Part shown: piece after piece, positions 1-8,794 of the stretch | Position numbering within the stretch: the stretch's first letter is position 1 | How the letters are laid out: the number at the start of each line of letters is the position of its first letter | Assembly: GCF_016741875.1 (NCBI RefSeq) | Contig: NZ_JAERRF010000014.1 | Span: forward strand, 1 to 64,000 | Length of the DNA: 64,000 nt | Direction: 5' to 3' | Source of the DNA: Streptomyces coffeae | Lineage (GTDB): Bacteria; Actinomycetota; Actinomycetes; Streptomycetales; Streptomycetaceae | The notes under the pieces: generated by a model | Databases searched by the model: none | Told to the model about the DNA's origin: nothing | Seen by the model: only the letters and a program-made list of their open reading frames with translations | Program-made: the position numbers and the translations under genes

Positions 1-27
1 GCTCACGACCACTGCCGCACATTCAGG

Positions 28-61
28 TTCCACTGGATCGGGTGTTCCACTGGATCGGGTG
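28..61. repeat. Perfect 17-bp tandem direct repeat
   Basis: Two immediately adjacent identical copies of TTCCACTGGATCGGGTG occupy 28-44 and 45-61. The unit is 17 bp, so it is not a coding triplet repeat. Function is unknown; it could be a replication-slippage scar or a tandem operator. Confidence 0.8.
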
Positions 62-120
62 AAAAGGGATGTGCGCTCTGGCGTGGCGAGGTCCAGGCGG
101 CTCAAAGTGGAGTGCAAGGG

Positions 121-149
121 GGGCCCGTTGACCTGTCGTCAACGGGCCC
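121..149. terminator. Terminator-like hairpin
   Basis: A perfect 12-bp stem (GGGCCCGTTGAC at 121-132 paired with 138-149) encloses a 5-nt loop. No T-run follows, which is usual for Streptomyces terminators. It could serve the minus-strand gene ending at 325 or a gene left of the window. Confidence 0.55.
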
Positions 150-324
150 GGCTGGTCGGCCAGAAGGGGCCATAGGGGATCGAGTCCGGGACGGCCTGGG
201 AAGTGCCGGACCGGACGGGAGGAGGGGGCTCACGATGACAACGCATCAGACCACGTATGACGCGATGACATCGCCTCAGGTACAGCCCCCTCCGCCGTTC
301 TGTTCATGGCGTCTGATCCGTCTT

Positions 325-1638
325 TCAGGGCGTCAGATCAGCGCCGTGGTCGGCGCCCTGATCCTTCGTCTCGTATCCCGGCACCCCGGCGGCACGAGCC
401 AGCTCGATGTCGAGGGCCTCGCGCCGGATGCGCTGATCCATGTAGAGAAGGGCGGTCACCCCGGCGCTGATCGGGAAGGTGATGGTCGAGCTGATCACCC
501 CGCCGATCCCGATGACAACCAGGAAGGTCCAGCCGACGGAGACCGCCTCGCCGGACAGCCAGTCCATCGCGTTGTCCCCACCCATCACCATGGCGGCCAT
601 GCTGGTCGGGATCTCCACGATGGCGCCGACGATGAAGACCAGGACGAGTGCCAGGAGCTGGACGCCGAAGACCCGCCACCACGCACCGCGCACCAGCTTG
701 GCGGAGCGGCGCAGGGCGGCGATGATCCCCTGCTTCTCCAGCATCAGCGCGGGGGCGGCAAGGCTGAAGCGGATCCACAGCCAGGTGGCTGCGCCGGCTC
801 CCGCGAGCCCTCCGAGCGCGGCGAGGGACGCGCCCTCGTTCTCCGCACCTGCGAGGGTGAGCAGCACCCCTGGGGCGATGCCCGCGGCCATCACGCCCGC
901 GGCGATCACGGGGATCAGGAAGAGCAGTCCGCACAGCTGAAGGAGACGGGGACGGGCACCGCCCCATGCCTCGCTGATGGACACCGACCGCCCCAGCACG
1001 GCCCGCGCGGTGACCACGGTGAGCAGGGCCGTGGTGACGATCGTGCCGAGCACGCCGATCAGCAGGGTGACCGCACTGCCCCCCATGGCGCTGCCGACCG
1101 CGCGCATCGCCTCACTCAGCGTCGCGTCCGGGTTCTCGAGCACATCCGTGCTGGCGGAGGTGTTGCGGAACCAGAGTCCGGTGGCGGCGGTGATCAGCCC
1201 CTGGGTGACGATCGAGACCGCGAGCGAGACGCCGAGCATCGTGCGCCAGTGGGCGCGCATGGTGGCGATCGAGCCGTCGAGGATTTCGCTGACGCCCAGC
1301 GGACGCAGCGGGATCACCCCGGGGCGCGGTGCGGGCGGCGGTGTCCGCCAGCCGCTGCTGCCCCAGCCTCCGCCCTGGGGCGGGGCACCCCAGCCTACGC
1401 CGCCCTGGGGCCGTGCGGCAGGGGGCGGGGGCGGGGGAGTGGAGGCGCCGCCGGTGGAGGTGGTCCAGCGTTCGGCGGGCGGCTGTCGCCGGGACCATCC
1501 GGCGCCCCAGACGGGCTGCTCGGGCACCGGTTGCTCCGGCACCGGCCGGTCGGAGGGTTCGTCCTGCTGCCGAGTGCCGTGCTCCGGCTCGTCGGAAGGG
1601 GACGATCCGGGCGGGATCCGGCCCGGAGAGTCGTTCAT
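325..1638 (-). CDS. Six-helix membrane protein with Pro/Gly-rich N-terminal tail
   Basis: This is a 437-aa integral membrane protein of unknown function. The first ~105 residues are hydrophilic and rich in Pro, Gly and Trp with PEQPVPEQPV-type repeats, so the tail is probably cytoplasmic and disordered. A conserved-looking amphipathic stretch (PLRPLGVSEILDGS) follows, then six hydrophobic segments alternating with short charged loops. The layout resembles actinobacterial proteins annotated as glycerophosphoryl diester phosphodiesterase membrane-domain proteins; no phosphodiesterase catalytic domain is present. The gene is divergent from mtnA with about 150 bp between the starts, and the ATG at 1638 is the first start of the frame that keeps the whole tail. 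Confidence 0.8.
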   Translation of the reverse strand: MNDSPGRIPPGSSPSDEPEHGTRQQDEPSDRPVPEQPVPEQPVWGAGWSRRQPPAERWTTSTGGASTPPPPPPAARPQGGVGWGAPPQGGGWGSSGWRTPPPAPRPGVIPLRPLGVSEILDGSIATMRAHWRTMLGVSLAVSIVTQGLITAATGLWFRNTSASTDVLENPDATLSEAMRAVGSAMGGSAVTLLIGVLGTIVTTALLTVVTARAVLGRSVSISEAWGGARPRLLQLCGLLFLIPVIAAGVMAAGIAPGVLLTLAGAENEGASLAALGGLAGAGAATWLWIRFSLAAPALMLEKQGIIAALRRSAKLVRGAWWRVFGVQLLALVLVFIVGAIVEIPTSMAAMVMGGDNAMDWLSGEAVSVGWTFLVVIGIGGVISSTITFPISAGVTALLYMDQRIRREALDIELARAAGVPGYETKDQGADHGADLTP

Positions 1639-1787
1639 CGTCGCTCCGTAGGTTGTTCGTCGGCCGGTCGCGGATGCGGCGACGGGCGGTTGCCAGCCAT
1701 CGTGCCACGGTGCGTCACACCGCGTACCGGCCGCTGTGACTGGCTCAGCACTTCAATAGTCGGTGCCGCACAGGGCAGACTGGGCGG

Positions 1788-2945
1788 ATGGCTGATCAGC
1801 ATCCGGTATCCCCGGAAGGCTCTGCTTCTCCTGCTGCTTTCGCACTGCGCTGGGAGGAACCCCCGGAGGGGCCCGTACTGGTGCTCCTCGACCAGACGAG
1901 GCTTCCCGCCGAGGAGGTGGACCTGCTCTGCGCCGATGTTCCGGCGCTGGTCGAGGCGATCCGGTCACTGGCCGTACGCGGCGCCCCACTGCTGGGGATC
2001 GCGGGGGCGTACGGGGTCGCGCTGGCTGCCGCGCGTGGCTTCGATGTGGACGAGGCCGCCGACTCCCTCGCCCATGCCCGCCCCACCGCGGTCAACCTCG
2101 GATACGGCGTCCGCCGGGCCGCGGCCGCCTATCACGCGGCGGTCCGAAGCGGTGCGGAGGCAGAGCGGGCGGCCGCGGCCGCCCTGGCGGAGGCCCGTGC
2201 GCTGCACCGGGAGGACGCCGAGGCCAGTGAGCGGATGGCAGAGCACGGCCAGGCCCTGCTGCATGAGCTGCTGCCCGCCGGAGGCTTCCGGATCCTTACC
2301 CACTGCAACACCGGCTCGCTGGTCTCCGGGGGCGAGGGGACCGCCCTGGGCGTGGTCAAGCTGGTGCACCGGTCCGGTCAGCTGCGGCGGCTGTGGGTCG
2401 ATGAGACCCGGCCGCTGTTGCAGGGGGCGCGTTTGACGGCGTACGAGGCGGCCCGGGAGGGCATGGCGTACACGCTGCTCAGCGATAACGCGGCGGGTTC
2501 GCTGTTCTCGGCGGGCGAGGTGGACGCGGTGGTGATCGGCGCGGACCGGATCGCCGCGGACGGCTCGGTGGCCAACAAGGTGGGGAGCTATCCGCTGGCC
2601 GTCCTGGCCCGCTACCACCATGTGCCCTTTGTGGTGGTGGCCCCGACCACCACCGTCGATCTGGACACTCCTGACGGCGCCGCGATCGAGGTCGAGCAGC
2701 GCCCTGGATACGAGGTGACAGACATCACAATTCCACATGTTCCGGGTGCCGGGTCCGAGGCGGGCGCCGGAGTGCCGGTCGCACCTCTGGGTACACAGGC
2801 CCACAATCCGGCCTTCGACGTCACGCCACCGGAGTTGGTGACGGCGATTGTCACCGAGGACGGCGTCGTTTCCCCGGTCACCGGGGACGGCATCGTGGAG
2901 CTGTGCGCCAGGTCACGATCGGGTAATGGGATGATGTCGATATGA
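1788..2945 (+). CDS. mtnA: Methylthioribose-1-phosphate isomerase
   Basis: MtnA (385 aa) converts 5-methylthioribose-1-phosphate to the ribulose isomer in the methionine salvage pathway; it is a cytosolic aldose-ketose isomerase of the eIF2B-alpha-like family. Family motifs are in place: RGAPLLGIAGAYG near residue 65, THCNTG with the expected catalytic Cys at ~173, GADRIAADGSVANKVG with the catalytic Asp at ~253, and HNPAFDVTPPEL near the C-terminus. Length is normal. The stop overlaps the mtrA start by four bases (ATGA), so mtnA and the mtrAB-lpqB genes are probably co-transcribed, although MtrA may have its own promoter inside mtnA. No other salvage genes are nearby, so the linkage to mtrA is positional rather than metabolic. 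Confidence 0.93.
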   Translation: MADQHPVSPEGSASPAAFALRWEEPPEGPVLVLLDQTRLPAEEVDLLCADVPALVEAIRSLAVRGAPLLGIAGAYGVALAAARGFDVDEAADSLAHARPTAVNLGYGVRRAAAAYHAAVRSGAEAERAAAAALAEARALHREDAEASERMAEHGQALLHELLPAGGFRILTHCNTGSLVSGGEGTALGVVKLVHRSGQLRRLWVDETRPLLQGARLTAYEAAREGMAYTLLSDNAAGSLFSAGEVDAVVIGADRIAADGSVANKVGSYPLAVLARYHHVPFVVVAPTTTVDLDTPDGAAIEVEQRPGYEVTDITIPHVPGAGSEAGAGVPVAPLGTQAHNPAFDVTPPELVTAIVTEDGVVSPVTGDGIVELCARSRSGNGMMSI

Positions 2946-3619
2946 AGGGACGCGTCCTTGTCGTCGACGACGACACCGCACTGGCAGAGATGCTTGGCAT
3001 CGTGCTGCGCGGCGAAGGCTTTGAACCGTCGTTCGTGTCGGACGGTGACAAGGCTCTAGCCGCCTTCCGCGAGGCCAAGCCTGACCTGGTGCTGCTCGAT
3101 CTGATGCTGCCCGGCCGGGACGGTATCGAGGTGTGCCGGCTGATCCGGGCCGAGTCCGGGGTGCCGATCGTCATGCTCACGGCCAAGAGCGACACGGTCG
3201 ATGTGGTGGTCGGGCTGGAGTCCGGCGCGGATGACTACATCGTCAAGCCGTTCAAGCCGAAGGAGCTGGTGGCCCGGATCCGGGCGCGGCTGCGGCGCTC
3301 CGAGGAACCGGCGCCCGAGCAGCTGGCCATCGGCGATCTGGTGATCGATGTGGCCGGTCACTCGGTGAAGCGCGACGGCCAGTCGATAGCGCTGACACCG
3401 CTGGAGTTCGATCTGCTGGTGGCCCTGGCCCGTAAGCCGTGGCAGGTGTTCACCCGTGAGGTGCTGCTGGAGCAGGTGTGGGGCTATCGGCACGCCGCCG
3501 ATACCCGTCTGGTGAATGTGCATGTGCAGCGACTGCGGTCGAAGGTCGAGAAGGACCCGGAGCGGCCGGAGATCGTGGTGACCGTGCGCGGGGTCGGTTA
3601 CAAGGCCGGACCCAGCTGA
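2942..3619 (+). CDS. mtrA: Two-component response regulator MtrA
   Basis: OmpR/PhoB-family DNA-binding response regulator (225 aa), partner of MtrB. The receiver domain covers residues 1-~115, with an acidic pocket at VVDDD (8-10), the phosphoacceptor Asp53 in VLLDLMLPG, and the conserved Lys in YIVKPF. The winged-helix output domain follows (~125-222), with LTPLEFDLLVAL, REVLLEQVWGY and RLVNVHVQRLRSKVE. In actinobacteria MtrA controls cell-wall, division and developmental genes (known for the family). The ATG overlaps the mtnA stop; mtrB begins one base after the mtrA stop. Confidence 0.96.
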   Translation: MKGRVLVVDDDTALAEMLGIVLRGEGFEPSFVSDGDKALAAFREAKPDLVLLDLMLPGRDGIEVCRLIRAESGVPIVMLTAKSDTVDVVVGLESGADDYIVKPFKPKELVARIRARLRRSEEPAPEQLAIGDLVIDVAGHSVKRDGQSIALTPLEFDLLVALARKPWQVFTREVLLEQVWGYRHAADTRLVNVHVQRLRSKVEKDPERPEIVVTVRGVGYKAGPS

Positions 3620-3620
3620 G

Positions 3621-5672
3621 ATGTCGGGTGGTGGTACGGCTCCGCAGTCCGGTGGATCGGGGGGCGGGGTTCCGGAGGGCGCCCGTGCCGGGCGTCCCGA
3701 CCCGGCGGGTGAGATACCGCTGCTCCAAAGGTTGTGGAGCGGCGGGCATCTGCTGCCCGACGGGGCCTCCGGAGGGCCGGCCCACCCGTTGATCCGGTTG
3801 TTCGGGCGGTGGGTGCACCGTCCGCTGCTGCCCGCTGCCCGGCTGTGGCGGCGGAACATCCAGCTGCGCGTGGTCGCCACCACCCTGCTGATGTCCCTGG
3901 GCGTAGTGATCCTGCTGGGCTTGGTGGTCATCGGCCAGGTGCGCAACGGTCTGCTGGACGCCAAGCGGCATGCCGCGCAGGGTCAGGCCGCCGGTGGGTT
4001 CGAGGTGGCCGAGCAGATGGCCGACCGCGGCACCGATGCCCGGGGCCAGGACGGCGCCGGGGCCTCCGGCCGGGGTGCCCAGGATTCCGGTGCCTGGCTG
4101 AACGCACTGGTGGAGCAGCTCGCCAGTGGTGGCAAGGGCGCGTACTCCGTGATGGCGCTCAGCTCGGACTCGGGCGAGACGCCGTATGTGGCCAGCCGCG
4201 GTCCGCGCGCCTCCGGCGATGTCAGGCCGGACAGCGTCCCCGCCGATCTGCGCAGGCAGGTGGACGAGGGGACGGCGCCGTACGAGCGGTACGGAAAGAT
4301 CGTGCACGCCGGGTCGGGCGAGGCCGAGCCCGCAGTGATCATCGGCAAGCGGCTGGACGACAACCACGGCGACGCGTACCAGCTGTACTACCTCTTCCCG
4401 TTCAGCCAGGAGGAGAAGTCGCTCAGCCTGGTGAAGGGCACGCTGGCCACGGCCGGGGTGTTCGTGGTGGTGCTGCTCGGCGCCATCGCCTGGGTGGTGG
4501 TCCGGCAGGTGGTCACACCGGTGCGGATGGCCGCCGGGATCTCGGAGCGGCTCGCGGCCGGGCTGCTTCAGGAGCGGATGAAGGTCACCGGCGAGGACGA
4601 CATCGCCCGCCTCGGCGAGTCGTTCAACAAGATGGCGCAAAACCTCCAGCTCAAGATCCAGCAGCTGGAGGAGCTGTCCCGGATGCAGCGCCGCTTTGTC
4701 TCGGATGTCTCCCATGAGCTGCGCACCCCGCTGACCACGGTGCGGATGGCGGCCGATGTGATCCATGAGGCGCGTGAGGACTTTGATCCGGCCACCGCGC
4801 GCTCGGCGGAGCTGCTGCGCGGCCAGCTGGACCGGTTCGAATCACTGCTCGCCGATCTGCTGGAGATCAGCCGGTTCGACGCGGGCGCGGCGGCCCTGGA
4901 GGCCGAGCCGATCGATCTGCGTGATGTGGTGCACCGGGTGGTCGACGGGGCCGAGCCGCTCGCCGAGGCCAAGGGCACCCGGATCGTGGTGCGGGGCGCC
5001 GAGGCGCCGGTGGTTGTCGAGGCGGACGCCCGCCGGGTCGAGCGGGTGCTGCGCAATCTTGTGGTCAACGCCGTGGAGCACGGCGAGGGCCGGGATGTGG
5101 TGGTGCGGCTCGCGACGGCGAGCGGCGCGGTGGCGGTCGCGGTGCGGGACTACGGCGTCGGGCTCAAGCCCGGCGAGGCGACCCGGGTGTTCAACCGCTT
5201 CTGGCGGGCCGACCCGGCCCGTGCCCGTACCACCGGCGGCACCGGTCTCGGGCTGTCGATCGCGGTGGAGGACGCCCGGCTGCACGGCGGCTGGCTCCAG
5301 GCGTGGGGCGAGCCGGGCGGCGGCTCCCAGTTCCGGCTGACGCTGCCGCGCACCACCAGCGACACCCTGCGGGGCTCCCCGATCCCGTTGGAGCCCGAGG
5401 ACTCCCGGCGCAACCGTCGCACGGATGACCCCGCTCCGGCGCGCCCGGCGGCGGAACGGCTGGTGTCGGTGCCCGCCCAGCCGCGTTCCGGGCTTCCCGC
5501 CGGTGAGCTGCCGCTGCCGCCCGTCGACGCCCCGGCGCCGTCCGCCGACCCGACGGCGCTGCCGGGGAGCGGCGCACGGGTGGTGCGCGGTGCGCAGGAG
5601 GGGTCGCAGGGCTCGTCGGCCGTCCGGCCGACGACACAGAACGAAGGGGAGGGCCGCCCTCGTGGGCGCTGA
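3621..5672 (+). CDS. mtrB: Sensor histidine kinase MtrB
   Basis: Membrane-bound histidine kinase (683 aa) that phosphorylates MtrA. An ~80-residue Gly/Pro-rich cytoplasmic tail precedes TM1 (~85-107). An extracytoplasmic sensor region follows (~108-270), then TM2 (~272-298) and a HAMP linker. The HisKA domain has phosphoacceptor His365 in SDVSHELRTPL. The HATPase domain shows NLVVNAVEHG (N box), DYGVGL (G1) and GGTGLGLSIA (G2). The C-terminal ~110 residues are a Pro/Ala/Arg-rich tail that is dispensable-looking and overlaps the lpqB start. Translation is coupled to mtrA (1-nt gap). The start at 3621 is supported by the tight spacing; a later start would remove only the tail. Confidence 0.95.
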   Translation: MSGGGTAPQSGGSGGGVPEGARAGRPDPAGEIPLLQRLWSGGHLLPDGASGGPAHPLIRLFGRWVHRPLLPAARLWRRNIQLRVVATTLLMSLGVVILLGLVVIGQVRNGLLDAKRHAAQGQAAGGFEVAEQMADRGTDARGQDGAGASGRGAQDSGAWLNALVEQLASGGKGAYSVMALSSDSGETPYVASRGPRASGDVRPDSVPADLRRQVDEGTAPYERYGKIVHAGSGEAEPAVIIGKRLDDNHGDAYQLYYLFPFSQEEKSLSLVKGTLATAGVFVVVLLGAIAWVVVRQVVTPVRMAAGISERLAAGLLQERMKVTGEDDIARLGESFNKMAQNLQLKIQQLEELSRMQRRFVSDVSHELRTPLTTVRMAADVIHEAREDFDPATARSAELLRGQLDRFESLLADLLEISRFDAGAAALEAEPIDLRDVVHRVVDGAEPLAEAKGTRIVVRGAEAPVVVEADARRVERVLRNLVVNAVEHGEGRDVVVRLATASGAVAVAVRDYGVGLKPGEATRVFNRFWRADPARARTTGGTGLGLSIAVEDARLHGGWLQAWGEPGGGSQFRLTLPRTTSDTLRGSPIPLEPEDSRRNRRTDDPAPARPAAERLVSVPAQPRSGLPAGELPLPPVDAPAPSADPTALPGSGARVVRGAQEGSQGSSAVRPTTQNEGEGRPRGR

Positions 5673-7524
5673 CCGTGCCGACCACCACCGCTACCGCCGC
5701 CGCTGGGGCCTGAGCACGGCCACCTTGATCTCCTGTGGCGCGCTGGTGCTGACCGGCTGCGCCTCCATGCCGGACAGCGGGGATGTGCGGAAGGTCGACT
5801 CCTCGCCGCGCACCGACGTCGATTCGCAGGTCCGGGTGTACGGGGTGAGCCCGGGCAAGGGCGAGCAGCCCGCCGAGCTGGTCTCCGGCTTCCTGGAGGC
5901 CACCACGAGCGACGAGGAGAACTTCGCCACGGCGAAGGAGTACCTCACCAGGGGCGCCGCCAAGAACTGGGACCCGTTCGAGCGCACCACGGTGCTGGAG
6001 CAGGCGCCGGACGTACGGGTGGAGACCGACCCGGGCGACCGGGACGGCAGCGGCAAGACGGTGGTGCTGTCGGGCAAGCGGATCGCCAGCGTGGACGCCA
6101 CGCACGCCTACAAGCCCGACGAGGCGCGTTACGAAGAGCGCATCCATCTCACGCGGAGCGGGTCGGAGTGGCGGATCGACGCGCCGCCGCCGGGGCTGGT
6201 GCTCGGTGAGTCCGACTTCGAGCGCATCTACCGCTCGGTCAACAAGTACTACTTCGCCGAACTGGGTCCGGACGCCGAGGACTCGCGGGTGGGGGACCAC
6301 GTCCTGGTGGCCGATCCGGTCTATCTGCGGCGGCGTATCGACCCGGTCACCTCGACGGTGAAGGCGCTGCTGGACGGTCCGACCGGCTGGCTGGACCCGG
6401 TGGTCAGCACCTCCTTCCCGGGCGGTACGGCCCTCGCGCGGCGTGGCGAGAAGCTGTCGCTGGACGATTCCAGCGGGCTGAGGGTCCGGCTGAACGACCG
6501 GGCGGCGCACATCAGCCGGAGCCGCTGTGTGCGGATGGCGGCGCAGACGCTCTTCACGGTCCAGAATCTGGGCGAGGGATCGTCCGAGGTCAGCGCGGTG
6601 AAGCTGGAGCGGGAGAACGGCTCGGAGCTGTGCTCGCTGTCGAGCGACGCGGCGCGCGCCTATGCGCCGGACCGGGTCAACGGTCAGCCCCGCCAGCAGC
6701 AGTACTTCGTGGATGCCGAGCACCGGATGGTGCGGCTGTCCGACGACGAGAACCGGCCACGGACGGTGGCGGGCCCGTTCGGCGCCGATGACGCGGGGCT
6801 CGGATCGGTGGCGGTCTCCCGCGACGAGCGGGACGCCGCGGGGGTCACGGTGGATGGCCGGTCGCTGTATGTGACGGAGCTGGCGTCCGGTGCCGAGCGC
6901 GGCCGGGCCCGGCTGCACAGCCAGGGCGGCAGCGCGGAGCACGGGCTGACGGCGCCGAGCTGGGATGGTCTGGGCGGACTGTGGGTGGCCGACCGGGATC
7001 CCGAGCGGCCGAGGCTGCTGCGGCTGCGCGGGGGCACCGGCCCGGCGGACGAGGTCCGGCTGTCGAAGCTGGGCGGTGGCCGGATCACGGCGCTGCGGGT
7101 GTCCGCGGACGGTACCCGGATCGCCATGCTGGTCAAGCACGCCGGTCACACCACGCTGCGGCTGGGCCGGATCGAGCGGCGGGGCAGCGCGGACCACCCG
7201 AAGCTGTCGGTGCAGGGGGTGCACACGGTGGCGCCCAAGCTGGAGAACGTCGACACGGTCTCCTGGGCGGGTGACAGCCGCCTGGTGGTCGCGGGCCGGG
7301 AGTCGGCGGGTGTCCAGCAGCTCCAGTACGTGGAGACGGACGGCTCCCCGGCGGACGTGCCGGACGTGCCGGGTCCGAACGGGGTGGAGGCGATCACGGC
7401 CTCCGAGGACCAGACCCGGCCGCTCATCGCCGAGACCAGGGAGAACGGCATCGTCCGGCTGTTGCCGAACACCGACTGGAAGACGGTCGACGCGGACGGT
7501 ACGGCTCCGGTCTACCCGGGCTAG
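5662..7524 (+). CDS. lpqB: Lipoprotein LpqB, MtrAB accessory
   Basis: Secreted lipoprotein (620 aa) that in actinobacteria interacts with MtrB and modulates MtrA signalling (known for the family). The GTG at 5662 is preferred because GAAGGGGAGG lies about ten bases upstream and the product then begins with an Arg-rich n-region, a hydrophobic core and the lipobox LTGC ending at residue ~32. A start further upstream would place a long charged tail before the signal peptide. The mature part contains a GerMN-like domain (~60-330) and a C-terminal beta-propeller-like LpqB domain (~340-600). The start overlaps the mtrB stop by 11 bases, completing the mtrA-mtrB-lpqB operon. A hairpin at 7578-7609 may end it. 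Confidence 0.93.
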   Translation: MGADRADHHRYRRRWGLSTATLISCGALVLTGCASMPDSGDVRKVDSSPRTDVDSQVRVYGVSPGKGEQPAELVSGFLEATTSDEENFATAKEYLTRGAAKNWDPFERTTVLEQAPDVRVETDPGDRDGSGKTVVLSGKRIASVDATHAYKPDEARYEERIHLTRSGSEWRIDAPPPGLVLGESDFERIYRSVNKYYFAELGPDAEDSRVGDHVLVADPVYLRRRIDPVTSTVKALLDGPTGWLDPVVSTSFPGGTALARRGEKLSLDDSSGLRVRLNDRAAHISRSRCVRMAAQTLFTVQNLGEGSSEVSAVKLERENGSELCSLSSDAARAYAPDRVNGQPRQQQYFVDAEHRMVRLSDDENRPRTVAGPFGADDAGLGSVAVSRDERDAAGVTVDGRSLYVTELASGAERGRARLHSQGGSAEHGLTAPSWDGLGGLWVADRDPERPRLLRLRGGTGPADEVRLSKLGGGRITALRVSADGTRIAMLVKHAGHTTLRLGRIERRGSADHPKLSVQGVHTVAPKLENVDTVSWAGDSRLVVAGRESAGVQQLQYVETDGSPADVPDVPGPNGVEAITASEDQTRPLIAETRENGIVRLLPNTDWKTVDADGTAPVYPG

Positions 7525-7577
7525 CCAGGTGGCGGCGCGGGCCGGGAGAGCGGAGCGGGCCGGGCCCCGGAGCGGGC

Positions 7578-7609
7578 CCCTCCCGGCCCCTGAGCGGTTG
7601 CCGGGAGGG
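7578..7609 (+). terminator. Probable terminator after lpqB
   Basis: A 10-bp stem (CCCTCCCGGC at 7578-7587 with 7600-7609) extends by further G-C pairs past a single bulge. It lies 54 bases past the lpqB stop and before the ComF-type gene. Confidence 0.5.
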
Positions 7610-7735
7610 CCGGTCGCGCGGCCTACGGGTATCCGCGGCTAGCCGAGTCCACCGGGCGGGGGGGCCGGTTGTCCACATCTGCGCGGTTGTCCACAGGGGG
7701 TGGCGCACCGGCCCGGCCGCCGGGACAGTGGACCC

Positions 7736-8479
7736 ATGCGGGGCTGGTGGCAGGAGTTGACCGACCTGGTGCTGCCGGCGGACTGTGCGGGATGCGGTCG
7801 GCCGGGCGGCACTCTGTGTGACCGATGCGGGGGTGTGCTGCGGAGATCCGGGCCGCGGCGGGTGGAGCCGAGCCCGGTGCCGCCGGGGCTGCCGGTGGTC
7901 CATGCGGCCGCCGAGTACGCGGACGAGGTCCGGGCGGTGCTGCTGGCGCACAAGGAGCGGGGTGTGCTGAGGCTGGCGGGGCCGCTGGGCGAGGCGCTGG
8001 CGGGCGCGGTGCGGACGGTGTGCTCCCGGGCGGGGAGACCCCTTCCGGGCAGACCGGTGCGGGCCAGACCGGCCAGGGGCCCTGAGGGGCCGCTGCTGCT
8101 GGTGCCGGTGCCGTCGGCACGGCGTGCGGTGGGTGCCCGGGGCCATGATCCGGCGCGGCGGATCGCGCTCGCGGCGGCCGGTGCGCTGCGCGCGGAGGGG
8201 TGCGCGGTGCGGGTCCCCTCGGTGCTGCGGCAGCGGCGCAGGATACGCGATCAGTCGGGGCTGGGCGCGCGGCAGCGCCGGATGAATGTGTCGGGCGCGC
8301 TGGGAGTGGTCCCCGGCGGTGGGCGGCTGCTGTCCACGGGCCCGGCCGTGCTGGTGGACGACCTGATGACTACCGGTGCCTCGCTCGCGGAGGCGGCGCG
8401 GGCGGTGTCGGCGGCAGATGGCCTGGTCGTCGGAGCGGCGGTGCTGGCGGCACCCCCCGATTGCACCAACCGGAACTGA
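7736..8479 (+). CDS. ComF-family phosphoribosyltransferase
   Basis: A 247-aa protein of the ComFC/GntX-like amidophosphoribosyltransferase family. The N-terminus carries a four-cysteine zinc-finger-like motif (CAGCGRPGGTLCDRC, residues ~18-32). The C-terminal half is a type I PRTase fold with the PRPP-binding loop VLVDDLMTTGASLAEA (~205-220). In competent bacteria ComFC acts in DNA uptake and recombination; in Streptomyces the role is not established, and no comFA or comEC is nearby. The ATG at 7736 is chosen because it places the zinc finger at the usual distance from the N-terminus; a start at 7700 would add twelve Arg-rich residues. A 200-bp gap to lpqB suggests a separate promoter. Confidence 0.88.
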   Translation: MRGWWQELTDLVLPADCAGCGRPGGTLCDRCGGVLRRSGPRRVEPSPVPPGLPVVHAAAEYADEVRAVLLAHKERGVLRLAGPLGEALAGAVRTVCSRAGRPLPGRPVRARPARGPEGPLLLVPVPSARRAVGARGHDPARRIALAAAGALRAEGCAVRVPSVLRQRRRIRDQSGLGARQRRMNVSGALGVVPGGGRLLSTGPAVLVDDLMTTGASLAEAARAVSAADGLVVGAAVLAAPPDCTNRN

Positions 8480-8794
8480 ATACGAAGCCGCATCGTTGCA
8501 GGTGGTGAGGACGGTAAAGCACCTGATCGGAGGTACGTGCCGGTAGGGGGTGCCGACATCCGTCCGGGCGAGCTATGTTCGGTTGTGAGGAATGGCTAGT
8601 GCTATGACTCACAAATCCGCTTGGCGCGTTTTGCCTGCATTCTCGTGAGCCGTGCATCAAATGGGGTGGAGTTGTCCCCCGTGGGAAGGAGGAGTCGAAA
8701 CCGCCAAGTCGGTGGCTCCGGAAGACGCCGGAGCCTAGTGCACAAGGGATGAAGCTCCGGCTGAGCCCGGAGCCACCCGGGAACGGAGTTCTGC
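8480..8794 (+). ncRNA. Candidate structured 5' leader of hpf
   Basis: This 315-base stretch has no gene and leads into hpf. Near its 3' end are two neighbouring hairpins. One pairs GGCTCCGG with CCGGAGCC across a 6-nt loop (8713-8734). The other pairs GCTCCGG with CCGGAGC (8754-8773). The four arms are mutually complementary, so arm 1 could pair with arm 4 and arm 3 with arm 2, giving alternative folds just before the start codon. A raiA RNA motif has been described in front of raiA/hpf genes of Firmicutes and Actinobacteria; whether this leader is a member is inference only. Confidence 0.4.

Larger units (their letters stand above)
1..324. other. Gene-free left edge
   Basis: No convincing reading frame is seen here. 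The stretch holds a perfect 17-bp tandem repeat (28-61) and a strong GC hairpin (121-149), both listed separately. It lies downstream of the minus-strand membrane protein ending at 325 and presumably downstream of a gene outside the window. Confidence 0.5.

Noticed and set aside
112..2436. 774-codon forward frame over the membrane-protein gene and mtnA
   Set aside because: Both overlapped genes have clear features on their own frames; this frame has none.
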